DNA from: Arthrobacter sp. TPD3018
GTDB lineage: Bacteria; Pseudomonadota; Alphaproteobacteria; Sphingomonadales; Sphingomonadaceae
Assembly (NCBI GenBank): GCA_003075315.1
Contig: QDFQ01000002.1
Coordinates: 412,661 to 476,660, forward strand
Reading direction: 5' to 3'
Length of the DNA: 64,000 bases
Below, in pieces: positions 47,279 through 56,379 of this stretch. The notes beneath the pieces were generated by a model. The model saw only the letters and a list, made by a program, of their open reading frames with translations. It ran no database searches and was not told the DNA's origin. The translations under genes were made by a program, and so were the position numbers. Position 1 is the stretch's first letter. Every line of letters starts with the position of its first letter.

Positions 47279-47773
47279 CTACCAGCCCATGCTGCCCGGC
47301 ACGCCCTTGAACGGCCCGGCTAAATCCGCCGTGATCCATCCGCCATAAAAGCCGCCCGGCTGCGGGACCACCTGCTCACCATCGACCAGACAGCGGTCAA
47401 ACGGCCCGGCGTAAAAGGCGACATGGTCGCGCAGGATCGCGAAGGCGCGTGTCGGATCGGGATAGCTCCACGCGACATCGGTCAGCCGGACGTCGCCGAC
47501 CTGCACGTGCCAGTACACCGCATGCCCCTTCCATTCGCAGAAGGAGCGCCGGTCCGATGGGATCAGCACGCCGGGCGTGATGTCCGCGGGCGGGATATAC
47601 CAGCTCGGCGGATGGCTGGTCTCCAGCGTGCGGACGGGCGCGCGGGTGTCGGCCAATACGACGCCACGATGCTCGATGCGGACGTGCCGATCGGTCGCCT
47701 CCGCCACCGCGGGCCGCGGAAAGTCCCAGACGCTCTGCTGCCCCGGGCGGACGGGATCGGGGCGCGGCCTCAT
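47279..47773 (-). CDS. DUF427 domain protein
   Basis: The 164-residue protein contains the DUF427 beta-barrel pattern: VRIEHRGVVLADTRAPVRTLETSHPPSWYIP, DRRSFCEWKGHAVYWHV and WSYPDPTRAFAILRDHVAFYAG, where the invariant C-E-W-K-G and tryptophan are kept. The fold is known, the function is not. The start overlaps the stop of the DCC-family gene by 4 bases, and the adenine deaminase gene follows 66 bases later. Confidence 0.88.
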   Translation of the reverse strand: MRPRPDPVRPGQQSVWDFPRPAVAEATDRHVRIEHRGVVLADTRAPVRTLETSHPPSWYIPPADITPGVLIPSDRRSFCEWKGHAVYWHVQVGDVRLTDVAWSYPDPTRAFAILRDHVAFYAGPFDRCLVDGEQVVPQPGGFYGGWITADLAGPFKGVPGSMGW

Positions 47774-48132
47774 GCGCGTGCCTCGCGCCGCCGCAGCCAG
47801 CGCTGCAAATGCGGCCGCACCCGCAGGAAGCCGAGGTATATGCGTTCCAATGCTGCCAGCACGATGGGATTACGCGCTGCGACACCCAGCGGACGCAGCA
47901 GCGGGATCGCACGCCACATCGCCGCGAAAGCGGCCGCACCCGATAGCAACGGCCCTTCGCCCTCGCGCGCATGGAAGCGCGCCAGCATGGCGCTCCGGTC
48001 GATCGGGCAGGTCCCTTGCCCGGCGACGTCGACGAAGTCGATCCGGCCGCGACGGTCCAGCCGGCGCATCAATGCGATCTCGCGCTGACACAATGGACAC
48101 TGGCCGTCATGCCACACGGTTACGCGGCGCAT
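47770..48132 (-). CDS. DCC-family (DUF393) thiol-disulfide oxidoreductase-like protein
   Basis: The 120-residue protein begins MRRVTVWHDGQCPLCQREIALM, with the CxxC of a thioredoxin-like active site, and continues with DFVDVAG and the tail region LERIYLGFLRVRPHLQRWLRR. ATG 48132 is used; the open frame before it overlaps tspO and is not coding. It overlaps tspO by 13 bases upstream and the DUF427 gene by 4 bases downstream. Redox function is suggested by the motif only. Confidence 0.87.
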   Translation of the reverse strand: MRRVTVWHDGQCPLCQREIALMRRLDRRGRIDFVDVAGQGTCPIDRSAMLARFHAREGEGPLLSGAAAFAAMWRAIPLLRPLGVAARNPIVLAALERIYLGFLRVRPHLQRWLRRREARA

Positions 48133-48668
48133 CGCCCCTCCGCGGGATTGTCGCGCCAGATCCGCTCGGCCAGCAATGTCGCGAAGCCCAGCCAGCCGAC
48201 GAAGGGCACGGCCAGCGCCGCCGCCGGCCGGTCGACGCGCGCGGCGGTGGCGACATAGGCCGCGCCCGTCGCCACCATCGCGCCCGACACCGCCGCACTC
48301 GCACCCAATTGCCGCTCGCGAAAAAACAGCTGCGTCCAGCCGCCGATCAGCGCGCTGTTGACCAGCCACAGGCCGATCGCGGCATTGCGGGTCGGCCCCG
48401 GCGCGCGACGAAGCAGGCGATAGCCGCCCACCGCCAACCCCGTCTCCAGCACCGGCCACACCGCGCCAAAGGCGGCGTCGGGCGGCGTGAAGCCGGGCTT
48501 GTCGAGCTTGCGATACCAGCGCCGTACGCCCGGATGCGATGCGTCGGGCGCATTGCGCCGCCCGACCAGCGCGCTGATCCCAAGCACGGCGGCAACCGAC
48601 GCCAGCGCCGCACCGCGGCTCAATCCGCCGCTGCCGGTGTCAGCCGGCCGTCCGCTGTCCCTGTCCAA
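48120..48668 (-). CDS. tspO: TspO/MBR-family membrane protein
   Basis: The 182-residue protein has five hydrophobic helices and the family motifs WYRKLDKPGFTPPDAAFGAVWPVLE and ALIGGWTQLFFRERQLGAS. TspO proteins bind porphyrins and affect tetrapyrrole and redox regulation. It starts at an unusual TTG (48668), supported by a strong AGGAGG 6 bases upstream; no ATG fits the conserved N-terminus. It appears to head a small operon tspO, DCC protein, DUF427, perhaps adenine deaminase. Confidence 0.88.
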   Translation of the reverse strand: MDRDSGRPADTGSGGLSRGAALASVAAVLGISALVGRRNAPDASHPGVRRWYRKLDKPGFTPPDAAFGAVWPVLETGLAVGGYRLLRRAPGPTRNAAIGLWLVNSALIGGWTQLFFRERQLGASAAVSGAMVATGAAYVATAARVDRPAAALAVPFVGWLGFATLLAERIWRDNPAEGRCAA

Positions 48669-48781
48669 CTACCACCTCCTGCGATCACCTGTCGCTACAG
48701 CGAGCCACACGCGCGGACGTTCCAGTCCGCCGCCACGGCAGATGATTTGGGCCCATGGCGCCTGCGACGCGTTACCGGCGG

Positions 48782-49660
48782 ATGAGCTCGCACCACGACC
48801 GCTACGCCTATCGCCCGATCACCGATCGCCCCGTCTACGACTGGCCCAATGGTGGCCGCCTCGCCATCTATCTGGGCGTCAATTATGAGGTATTCCAGTT
48901 CGGCAGCGGCCTCGGTGCCGAGCTTGCCCCGGCGCAGACCGATCCCGACGTGATGAACTATGCCTGGCGCGATTACGGCAACCGCGTCGGCGCGTGGCGG
49001 CTGTTCGATCTGTTCGACCGGCTGGACCTGCGCACAACCGCGCTGGTCAATGCGGACGTGCTCGAAGCCTGCCCCGGCCTGGCCGAGGCATGCCGCGACC
49101 GTGGCGACGAGATTGCGGCGCATGGCGCCACCAACGCCGCGGCGCAGGGCGACCTGTCCGGCCGGCGCGAGGCGGCGATGATCGGCGACGTCACCGAACG
49201 CCTCGCCGCGCTCGGCGTCCGCCCGACGGGATGGCTCGGCCCCTGGATTTCCGAAAGCGCGCAGACGCCGGACCTGCTCGCGCAGCAGGGCTATCGCTAC
49301 GTCCTCGACTGGGCGCATGACGACCAGCCGACGCGGCTGTCGACCGCACACGGCGGGCTGCTGTCGATCCCCTATTCGCAGGAGATCAACGATATCCCCG
49401 CGATCATCGCCCGCCGGCAGGAGGCGGAGACGTTCGCCGGTATGATCCGCGCCGCCGTCGAGCAATTGCTGTCGGAATGCGACCGCCGCCCCGTGGTGCT
49501 CGGCATCGCGCTCCACCCGTACATCATGGGGCAGGCGCACCGCACGCCCGCCCTCGCCCGCGTGCTGACCGAGCTGCGGGCCGCGAACGACCCGCGTATC
49601 TGGTGGACCACCGCCGGCGAGATCGCCGCGCATGTCGAGGCAAACGATCTGGCGGTGTGA
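48782..49660 (+). CDS. Polysaccharide deacetylase-family (NodB-like) hydrolase
   Basis: The 292-residue protein has no signal peptide and resembles the PuuE/allantoinase-like branch of the NodB fold: YDWPNGGRLAIYLGVNYEVFQFG, RVGAWRLFDLFDRLDLRTTALVNADV, DEIAAHGATNAA (His of the metal site), and LGIALHPYIMGQAHRTPALARVL. The substrate may be an amide or N-acetyl compound rather than a polysaccharide. Starts at ATG 48755 or 48782 are both possible; neither has a strong ribosome site. Confidence 0.78.
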   Translation: MSSHHDRYAYRPITDRPVYDWPNGGRLAIYLGVNYEVFQFGSGLGAELAPAQTDPDVMNYAWRDYGNRVGAWRLFDLFDRLDLRTTALVNADVLEACPGLAEACRDRGDEIAAHGATNAAAQGDLSGRREAAMIGDVTERLAALGVRPTGWLGPWISESAQTPDLLAQQGYRYVLDWAHDDQPTRLSTAHGGLLSIPYSQEINDIPAIIARRQEAETFAGMIRAAVEQLLSECDRRPVVLGIALHPYIMGQAHRTPALARVLTELRAANDPRIWWTTAGEIAAHVEANDLAV

Positions 49661-49728
49661 ACCGCGGCCGGCAAACCATCACGATCGAAAAGGATGGCGC
49701 GACGCCTCCGCCCGGCTAGGCTGGCGCG

Positions 49729-50928
49729 ATGCAGCGTCTTCACATCGCGATTGCCGGCTGCGGCCCGGCGGGTCTCGCCACCGCGCTGCTGCTGCATCGC
49801 GACGGCCACCATGTCACCCTGTTCGAACGGTTCGATGCGCCCCGCCCCGTGGGGTCGGGGCTGATGATCCAGCCGACCGGTTTCGCGGTCCTGCGCGCAT
49901 TGGGGCTGGCCGACGCCCTGCTCAACCATGGTGCCCGCATCGATCGCCTGCATGGCGAGGCGGGGAGCAGCGGCCGGGTCGTCCTCTCCGTCCGCTATGC
50001 CGCGCTCGGCAAGCGGGCGGGGTTCGGGGTCGGCGTGCATCGCGCGACCCTGTTCACACTGCTGCATCAGGCCGTCGCTGCCGAGGGGATCGCGATCGAA
50101 ACGGGCTGCGCGGTGTCGGGCAGCGACCTCACCGCCGACAACCGTCGCGTCCTGCTACTGGAGGGCGGCCGCCGGATCGGCCCTTTCGACCTCATCGTCG
50201 ACGCGCTCGGCACGCGGACGCCGCTGGCGCCGCCCTGCGGCCGCACGCTCGCCTATGGCGCGCTGTGGGGGACGCTCGACTGGCCCGCCGATGCCGGCTT
50301 CGATCCAGCCGCGCTCGAACAGCGCTATCGGCGGGCGAGCGTGATGGTCGGCGTGCTGCCGATCGGACGGTTTCCGGGCGACGCGCGCCAGCATGCGGCA
50401 CTCTTCTGGTCGCTGCGCGCCGATCGGCTCGCCGAATGGCAGGCCGCGGGACTCGATGCCTGGAAGGCGGAGGTGTCCGCCTTGTGGCCGGCGACGCACG
50501 CTTTGCTCGACCAGGTCCGATCCCCCGACCAGCTCACCTTCGCCCGCTACGCCCATCGGACGCTGCCGACGCCGGCGGAGGCGGGCATGATCCACATCGG
50601 CGACGCCTGGCATTCGGCCAGCCCGCAATTGGGACAGGGCGCCAACATGGCGCTGCTCGATGCCTATGCGCTCGCGCTGGCGTTGCGAGGGTCGCCGGAT
50701 GTGGCCGCGGCGCTGGGCGAGGCGATCGCGATGCGGCGCCGGCACGTGCATCTGTACCAAGCCCTCACCGCGCTGTTCACGCCCGTCTACCAGTCCGACA
50801 GCCACGCGCTCCCGTTCGTGCGCGACCGGATCGTCGGGCCGTTGTCGAAACTGTGGCCGGCAACGCGCATCCAGGCGGCGATGGTTAGCGGGCTGATCGG
50901 CAACCCGTTGAAACCCTTGTTCGGCTGA
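49729..50928 (+). CDS. FAD-dependent monooxygenase (PHBH fold)
   Basis: The 399-residue flavoprotein has the Rossmann motif IAIAGCGPAGLATALLL followed by LFERF, the DG-type segment LIVDALGTRTPL, and the second FAD motif IGDAWHSASPQLGQGANMALLDAYAL. It belongs to the class A aromatic-hydroxylase-like monooxygenases (UbiH, salicylate hydroxylase relatives). It stands alone between the deacetylase-like gene and the metal-uptake operon. The substrate cannot be predicted. Confidence 0.87.
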   Translation: MQRLHIAIAGCGPAGLATALLLHRDGHHVTLFERFDAPRPVGSGLMIQPTGFAVLRALGLADALLNHGARIDRLHGEAGSSGRVVLSVRYAALGKRAGFGVGVHRATLFTLLHQAVAAEGIAIETGCAVSGSDLTADNRRVLLLEGGRRIGPFDLIVDALGTRTPLAPPCGRTLAYGALWGTLDWPADAGFDPAALEQRYRRASVMVGVLPIGRFPGDARQHAALFWSLRADRLAEWQAAGLDAWKAEVSALWPATHALLDQVRSPDQLTFARYAHRTLPTPAEAGMIHIGDAWHSASPQLGQGANMALLDAYALALALRGSPDVAAALGEAIAMRRRHVHLYQALTALFTPVYQSDSHALPFVRDRIVGPLSKLWPATRIQAAMVSGLIGNPLKPLFG

Positions 50929-51000
50929 CGGCACGCACCGCACCGCGATCCTACCAAAATCCAAGGTGACGGCAGCACTGTCCGGCGATAGGGCGGTTGG

Positions 51001-51402
51001 GTGAGCGCGATACGCCATCATATCCTGCATCATCGCTGGTTGGCCGTCTGGCTGATCGCGCTGACGCTGCTGATGAAGGTCGTGGTGCCCAACGGCTATA
51101 TGCTGGGCTCGTCGAACGGCACCTTCACGATCGAAATCTGCTCGGGCTACGGCCCGGTGACGATGACCATGGCGATGCCCGGCATGGCGCATCACGACGA
51201 CAAGCCGGATCACGGCAAGGCGGAGCAGCCCTGCGCCTTCGCGGGACTGAATGCCCCGGCGATGAGCGGCGCCGACCCGCTGCTGCTCGCGCTGGTCGTC
51301 GCCTTCATCGTCGCGACCGTGTTCCGGACCGCCGTTCCGCCCGCACCGCGGCAGTCTACCCGCCTCCGCCCCCCGCTGCGCGCGCCACCCGCCACCGCCT
51401 GA
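51001..51402 (+). CDS. DUF2946-like membrane protein with His/Met-rich loop
   Basis: The 133-residue protein starts at GTG 51001 and has a membrane helix (about residues 14-30), a CSGYG cysteine segment, a loop MTMAMPGMAHHDDKPDHGK rich in Met, His and Asp, a second cysteine in QPCAF, and another helix (LLLALVVAFIVATVF). This matches DUF2946 proteins, usually found beside copper- or iron-related TonB receptors. It probably handles a metal, most likely copper, at the periplasmic face. It leads the TonB receptor gene by about 130 bases. Confidence 0.75.
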   Translation: MSAIRHHILHHRWLAVWLIALTLLMKVVVPNGYMLGSSNGTFTIEICSGYGPVTMTMAMPGMAHHDDKPDHGKAEQPCAFAGLNAPAMSGADPLLLALVVAFIVATVFRTAVPPAPRQSTRLRPPLRAPPATA

Positions 51403-51532
51403 TCGATGGCGAGACGGGACGCCTCGCCGCGTCCCCTCGCCCGTGCCGCAGGCGATCGTTCGAATCGCGCGCGGTTTCGGCTGCCGGTCGCCCATCGGGC
51501 GGCGCGGCGCCTGATGCTTTCAGGGGATCATC

Positions 51533-53893
51533 GTGCCCTCATTCCACTATCTTGCCGCGGCCTCGCTGGCCGCGCTCGCCGCCGCGTCGGCGTCCGCCCA
51601 ATCCACCGACCCGCGCCGCGCCGAATTGCTGCGCCAACGCGACGCCATCGACGCCGAATTGCGCAAGCTCGACGCGCCAGCGCCGGCCGCTACGCCGACG
51701 CCGGTTGCGTCCACGCCTATCGACACGCCCGCCGCGCCTGGTGACATCATCGTCACGGGACGGGCGCTGACGCTCACCACGCAGGTGACGGGCCAGACCG
51801 ACACCACGATCTCGGATCGCGATTTTCGCAACACGCCGGCGCGAACCATCGCGGATATCGTCAAGCTCTCACCCGGCGTGACGGTGATCGGCGGCAACGG
51901 TCCGCGCGACGTGGGCGTGTCGATCCGCGGGTCCAACGCGCGCAACAGCTTCGGCGCGCGCAACATCCAGGTGTTCGAAGACGATTTCCCGGTCACCCAG
52001 CCCGACGGCCTCGCGCGCTTCGACCTCACCGATCCGCACGCTTATGGCGCGGTCGACGTCGTCCGCGGGCCGTCGTCTGCCCGGTACGGCAATTATGCGA
52101 TCGAGGGGGCGATCAACTTCCGCACCCGCCGCGGCCGCGACATCCGGGGGGCCGAGCTGGGGCTGGACGCTGGCAGCTACGGCTATCTCAACGCCTATGC
52201 GACGATCGGCAACGGCAATGCCGACCAGGACTATGCGCTGTTCGGCAGCTTCGTGCGTGCCGGCGGCGCGACGGGACACACCGGCTATGAAACGGGCACG
52301 ATCAACGCGCTCGCGACCGTGGCGCTGTCGGATCGCGACCGGCTGACCGGCAAGGTCATCTACAACGAAGGCGAATTCCGCCTGTCGACGCGCCTGTCGT
52401 TCAACCAGTTCGCCGCCAACCCCTATCAACAGGGGTGCGAGCAAGCGGCGACGGCCGCGCCGGGATGCGGCACGATCTCGGTCCTGGTGAACGGGATCAA
52501 CGGCACCCGGATCGCCCAGACCGCGACCGAGGGCGACCTCGCTCGCAACGATCGCCGGACGATCGTCGGCGTGCGCTGGGAGCATGACCTGTCGTCGGCG
52601 ACGACATGGCGCACGCAGGCGCTGTTCGACAGCCGCGTCGTCAACCAGCCGACCGGCGCCACCCCCTTCAAGGGGACGCTCGACAGCTATGCGATCAGTT
52701 CGGACGTGACGAACCGCGGGCGCCTGTTCGGCATGGATGCGGTCAGCTTCGTCGGCCTGTTCTACGGCTATCTCGATAACCAGAGCTATTCGTTCAACAA
52801 GACGCCCGCCGGCCGCAACGGCATCGGCGCTCCGACGCAGACCGTGTTCGGCGACGTGCGCAACCTCGGCATCCGCGCGCGTGAAGAACTACGGCTGACG
52901 CCGACGCTGACGTTCGTCGCGGGCATCGGCGCCGAACGGTCGATCATCAACATGCGCCAGACCGCCTACACCTATCCGGTCGGCGCCAGCCCGACGATGA
53001 CGATCGTGCCGGCGCTGCGCCGCTTCGGCAATGTCGCCCCCGAAGCCTCGCTCGTCTGGCAGGCGGATCCGGCGCTGCGCCTGCACGCGCGCGTGGGAAC
53101 CGCTTATGGCATACCGCAATCCGGCCAGCTGTTCGTCACGTCCGCTGGCGTGCCGGGCGACAATACGGCGCTGAAGAGCCAAAAGAACACCGGCGTCGAT
53201 CTCGGCGCCGAACTCAGCCTCGGCCGCACGCTCACCGCCGAACTGACCGGCTATTACGAGTGGTTCCGCAACGAACAGGTCACCCAGTCGGCGGGCGTCA
53301 ACCTGCTGTCGTTCACCACCAACGTGCCGCGGTCGATCCATCGCGGCGTCGAACTGGCGGTGGAATGGCGCCCCGATCTGGTCGAGGGCGGCTACGTCCG
53401 CGGCAATTACAGCTACAACGACCAGCGCTACACGCAATATCTCGAACGGCTGACGTCGGGCGCCGTGTCGTCAGTCTTCGATCGCGACGGCAACCGCATT
53501 CCCGGCGTGATCCCCACCTTCGCCAACCTTCGGGCGGGCTATGACCGCCCTGCCGGTCCGCTCGCCGGACTGGGCGGGTTCGCCGAGGTGACGTGGCGTT
53601 CGCGCTATTGGATCGACAATGCCAATTCGCTGCGCGTGCCGGGTTATGCGCTGGTCAACCTCAACCTGCATTACGATCCGCCGGCCAGCGCCGGATGGTG
53701 GTCGCGCCTGTCCTTCTACGCCTCGCTCGAGAATCTGACCGACACGACCTATGTCGGCTCCGCGTCGATCATCGCCAACAGCCTGGCTGCGAACGGCACG
53801 CTCAATCCGGCGACGGTGCTGCGCGGCGTCACGGGCTCGGTCTATGCAGGCCAGCCCCGCACGATCTACGCCGGCATCAAGGGACGGTTCTGA
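51533..53893 (+). CDS. TonB-dependent receptor, probable metal or siderophore uptake
   Basis: The 786-residue receptor has a signal peptide (to about residue 22, SASAQ), a short coiled-coil segment (RAELLRQRDAIDAELRKLD), a plug with GDIIVTGRALTLTTQVTGQ, ARTIADIVKLSPGVTVIGG and VDVVRGPSSARYGNYAIEGAI, and a barrel ending AGIKGRF. The start is GTG 51533. Its stop overlaps the next start (TGATG). Length and neighbours (DUF2946 protein before, PepSY membrane protein after) fit a siderophore or metal-chelate receptor rather than a carbohydrate receptor. Confidence 0.85.
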   Translation: MPSFHYLAAASLAALAAASASAQSTDPRRAELLRQRDAIDAELRKLDAPAPAATPTPVASTPIDTPAAPGDIIVTGRALTLTTQVTGQTDTTISDRDFRNTPARTIADIVKLSPGVTVIGGNGPRDVGVSIRGSNARNSFGARNIQVFEDDFPVTQPDGLARFDLTDPHAYGAVDVVRGPSSARYGNYAIEGAINFRTRRGRDIRGAELGLDAGSYGYLNAYATIGNGNADQDYALFGSFVRAGGATGHTGYETGTINALATVALSDRDRLTGKVIYNEGEFRLSTRLSFNQFAANPYQQGCEQAATAAPGCGTISVLVNGINGTRIAQTATEGDLARNDRRTIVGVRWEHDLSSATTWRTQALFDSRVVNQPTGATPFKGTLDSYAISSDVTNRGRLFGMDAVSFVGLFYGYLDNQSYSFNKTPAGRNGIGAPTQTVFGDVRNLGIRAREELRLTPTLTFVAGIGAERSIINMRQTAYTYPVGASPTMTIVPALRRFGNVAPEASLVWQADPALRLHARVGTAYGIPQSGQLFVTSAGVPGDNTALKSQKNTGVDLGAELSLGRTLTAELTGYYEWFRNEQVTQSAGVNLLSFTTNVPRSIHRGVELAVEWRPDLVEGGYVRGNYSYNDQRYTQYLERLTSGAVSSVFDRDGNRIPGVIPTFANLRAGYDRPAGPLAGLGGFAEVTWRSRYWIDNANSLRVPGYALVNLNLHYDPPASAGWWSRLSFYASLENLTDTTYVGSASIIANSLAANGTLNPATVLRGVTGSVYAGQPRTIYAGIKGRF

Positions 53894-55248
53894 TGGCAAG
53901 CGACACCCAGGGCCGCACCGCCCAGGCAGGCGGCTTCTATTCGTCGGTCTGGCGCTGGCATTTCTACGCAGGGCTGTTCTGCATCCCGTTCGTGATCTGG
54001 CTGGCAGTCACCGGCACGATCTATCTATGGCGTCCGCAGATCGAATCCTGGCTCGATCGCCCGTACGATCGCCTGCCCGTCGCCGGCGCACCCGCCTCTC
54101 CGGACGCACAGGTCGCCGCGGCCTTGCGCGCCGTGCCGGGCGCCAGCTTGCGCAAATATGTGATGCCCGAACGGCCCGACGCCGCAGTCCGTGTGCTCGT
54201 CACGCGGGACGGAGCGGACCGGCGCGTTTACGTGGATCCCCACTCGCTCGCCGTGCTCGGCATCGTGACGGAGGAGCAGCGCCCCATGCGCGTCGTCTTC
54301 CGCCTGCACGGCGAGCTGCTGGCCGGAGCGACCGGCAGCTATCTCGTCGAGATCGCCGCCTGCTGGGCGATCGTGATGCTGCTGACCGGCCTGTATCTGT
54401 GGTGGCCCCGCGGGCGGCGCGGCCTCGCCGGCATCCTCTACCCCCGGCTGCGCGCGAAGGGACGCCTGTTCTGGCGCGACATCCACGCGACCGCGGGCAT
54501 CTGGGTCACGGTGTTCGCCCTGGGACTGATCCTCACCGGCTTGCCCTGGGCCAAGGGTTGGGGGACCTACCTCACCCAGGTCCGCCAGGTCACCGGCACG
54601 TCGCAAGGCCCGGTGGACTGGACGATCGGCGGCAAGACACCCAAGGCCGACACCGTGTCCGGCGAGCATGCCGGGCATGGCGGCATGACGATGGCGGCGC
54701 CGCCACCGGCACCGGGCGATCTTGCCCGCGTCATCGCCACCACCCGTCCGCTGGGCCTCGCCGGACCGGTGCTGATCACACCCCCTGCGCAGGGCGGTGC
54801 TCCCTGGTCCGTCGCCTCCGACACGGCAGACCGTCCCTTGCGCAGCACGCTCAAGATCGACGGCACGACCGGCCGGATCGTCAGTCGGACGGACTTCGCG
54901 CAACGCCACTGGATCGATCGGGTGATCGGCTACGGCATCGCGGCACATGAGGGCGCGCTGTTCGGCCTCGCCAACCAGCTGCTGGGCACCGCCACGGCGC
55001 TGCTGCTCGTCCTCTTGTCGGTGTCGGGCGCGGTCATGTGGTGGCGGCGGCGGCCGATCGGCCTGCTCGGCGCCCCCCTCCCCGTCGGCCAGGCGCGGTT
55101 CGGCGCCGGCTTGGTCGTCGCGATCCTCGCCCTCGCAATCTACCTCCCGCTGTTCGGCCTGACGCTGATCCTCGTCCTGCTGTTCGAGGGGATCGCACGA
55201 CGATGGCTCCCCGGCCCGTCGCAATGGCTGGGCCTGCGATCCGCCTGA
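53893..55248 (+). CDS. PepSY-associated membrane protein, probable metal/siderophore reductase
   Basis: The 451-residue protein has four membrane segments and PepSY domains. Conserved histidines suited to haem binding appear in WRWHFYAGLFCIPFVIWL, VFRLHGELLAG, WRDIHATAGIWVTVFALGL and IAAHEGALFGL. The periplasmic loop carries HAGHGGMTMAAPP, whose His/Met content echoes that of the DUF2946 protein. The family includes FsrB/PiuB-type ferric-siderophore reductases. ATG 53893 shares a base with the receptor stop. Reduction of the imported metal is inferred. Confidence 0.87.
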   Translation: MASDTQGRTAQAGGFYSSVWRWHFYAGLFCIPFVIWLAVTGTIYLWRPQIESWLDRPYDRLPVAGAPASPDAQVAAALRAVPGASLRKYVMPERPDAAVRVLVTRDGADRRVYVDPHSLAVLGIVTEEQRPMRVVFRLHGELLAGATGSYLVEIAACWAIVMLLTGLYLWWPRGRRGLAGILYPRLRAKGRLFWRDIHATAGIWVTVFALGLILTGLPWAKGWGTYLTQVRQVTGTSQGPVDWTIGGKTPKADTVSGEHAGHGGMTMAAPPPAPGDLARVIATTRPLGLAGPVLITPPAQGGAPWSVASDTADRPLRSTLKIDGTTGRIVSRTDFAQRHWIDRVIGYGIAAHEGALFGLANQLLGTATALLLVLLSVSGAVMWWRRRPIGLLGAPLPVGQARFGAGLVVAILALAIYLPLFGLTLILVLLFEGIARRWLPGPSQWLGLRSA

Positions 55249-55259
55249 CGTGGTCACCC

Positions 55260-55308
55260 GGCGTCATTCGGGGGCAAGCCGGCAGCTTGCCCGCCCCCGG
55301 ATGACGCC
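55260..55308. repeat. Long palindromic hairpin after the metal-uptake operon
   Basis: GGCGTCAT (55260-55267) pairs with ATGACGCC (55301-55308), and inner GGGGGCAAGC pairs with GCTTGCCC plus extra C residues. It is a REP-like intergenic palindrome and may also act as a transcript end, though no T-run follows. Confidence 0.65.
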
Positions 55309-55348
55309 AGCACGTTGATCGCCGCCCCCGGCCGGCGTATCGCGGGGC

Positions 55349-55735
55349 ATGACCCGCACGCAGCCCTGGCGAAAAGCCCTGATCGCGCTGTTCGTCGCGA
55401 TCGTGGCGTTCACCGGTTATCACGCGGTTCGGACGGTCAGCGACGCCATCTATTGGAACGCGCACCGCGACGAACCGATCGAGCCGTGGATGACGATCGG
55501 CTATGTCGCGCATTCCTATCACGTCCCGCCGCACATCCTCCACGCCGCGCTGAACCTGCCGCCGACGCCGGATCACCGGCCGCTCGCCCGCATCGCGCGC
55601 GACAGTGGACGGTCGATGTCGCAGGTCGAGGCGAAATTGACCTATGCGATCGTCCACGTCCGACCGCCATATCCGCCCCCCGGCCCGCCGCCGCCGCCCG
55701 TCGCCCCATCCCGATCGGCGTCGCCCGCCCGATGA
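55349..55735 (+). CDS. Small membrane-anchored protein of unknown function
   Basis: The 128-residue protein has one N-terminal membrane helix (KALIALFVAIVAFTGYHAV), a conserved-looking middle (PWMTIGYVAHSYHVPPHILHAALNLPP) and a proline-rich tail (RPPYPPPGPPPPPVAP). I do not recognise the family, although the middle segment resembles a helix-turn-helix-like DNA- or peptide-binding fold. Its stop overlaps the DedA start by 4 bases, so the two are probably co-translated. Confidence 0.65.
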   Translation: MTRTQPWRKALIALFVAIVAFTGYHAVRTVSDAIYWNAHRDEPIEPWMTIGYVAHSYHVPPHILHAALNLPPTPDHRPLARIARDSGRSMSQVEAKLTYAIVHVRPPYPPPGPPPPPVAPSRSASPAR

Positions 55736-56349
55736 CCGACCAACTGCTCGAACTGCTGACGACCTATGGGCTGCCGGCATTGTTCGTCGCGATGATCCTG
55801 GCGGCGGCCGGCATGCCCTTCCCCAGCTCGCTGACGCTGGTGGCGATGGGATCGTTCGTCGCGCAGGGGGAATTGTCGTTCTGGCCCGTTGTCGCCGCTG
55901 GTTCGGCCGGCGCCGTCATCGGCGACCAGATCGGCTATGCCTTCGGCCGCTACGGCGGACGCCCGCTGCTCGCGGCGGTGACCAGGCGCATCGGCGGGGC
56001 GGACAAGGTCGAGCAGGCCGAGGCCTATTCGCGCAAATGGGCGGGATGGGGCATCTTCTTCAGCCGTTGGCTGATCGGGCCGCTCGGACCGTGGATCAAC
56101 GTCACCAGCGGCCTGACCGAATATCCCTGGGCGCGCTTTCTGGCACTCGACGTGGCGGGCGAGGTCCTGTGGCTGGTGATCTACGTGTCGCTGGGCCGCG
56201 CGTTCAGCGATCAGGTCCAGACGATCGCCAGCCTGCTCGGCAACCTGACCTGGGTGATCGTCGGCCTGCTGGCTGCCGTCCTGCTCGGGTGGAAGCTCTT
56301 CGGCCGATCTCAGACGCCGGCCGCCGATCCGGACTGCGGCCGCGCATAG
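55732..56349 (+). CDS. DedA-family membrane protein
   Basis: The 205-residue protein has the DedA/SNARE-associated pattern: LFVAMILAAAGMPFPSSL, AGSAGAVIGDQIGYAFGRYGG, FFSRWLIGPLGPWINVTSG (conserved arginine and glycine-proline) and a final helix. DedA proteins are thought to be lipid (undecaprenyl phosphate or phosphatidylethanolamine) flippases needed for envelope stability. It is translationally coupled to the small proline-rich membrane protein before it. Confidence 0.9.
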   Translation: MTDQLLELLTTYGLPALFVAMILAAAGMPFPSSLTLVAMGSFVAQGELSFWPVVAAGSAGAVIGDQIGYAFGRYGGRPLLAAVTRRIGGADKVEQAEAYSRKWAGWGIFFSRWLIGPLGPWINVTSGLTEYPWARFLALDVAGEVLWLVIYVSLGRAFSDQVQTIASLLGNLTWVIVGLLAAVLLGWKLFGRSQTPAADPDCGRA

Positions 56350-56379
56350 AGCATAGCCGCTGGACCGACGCCGCGGCGA

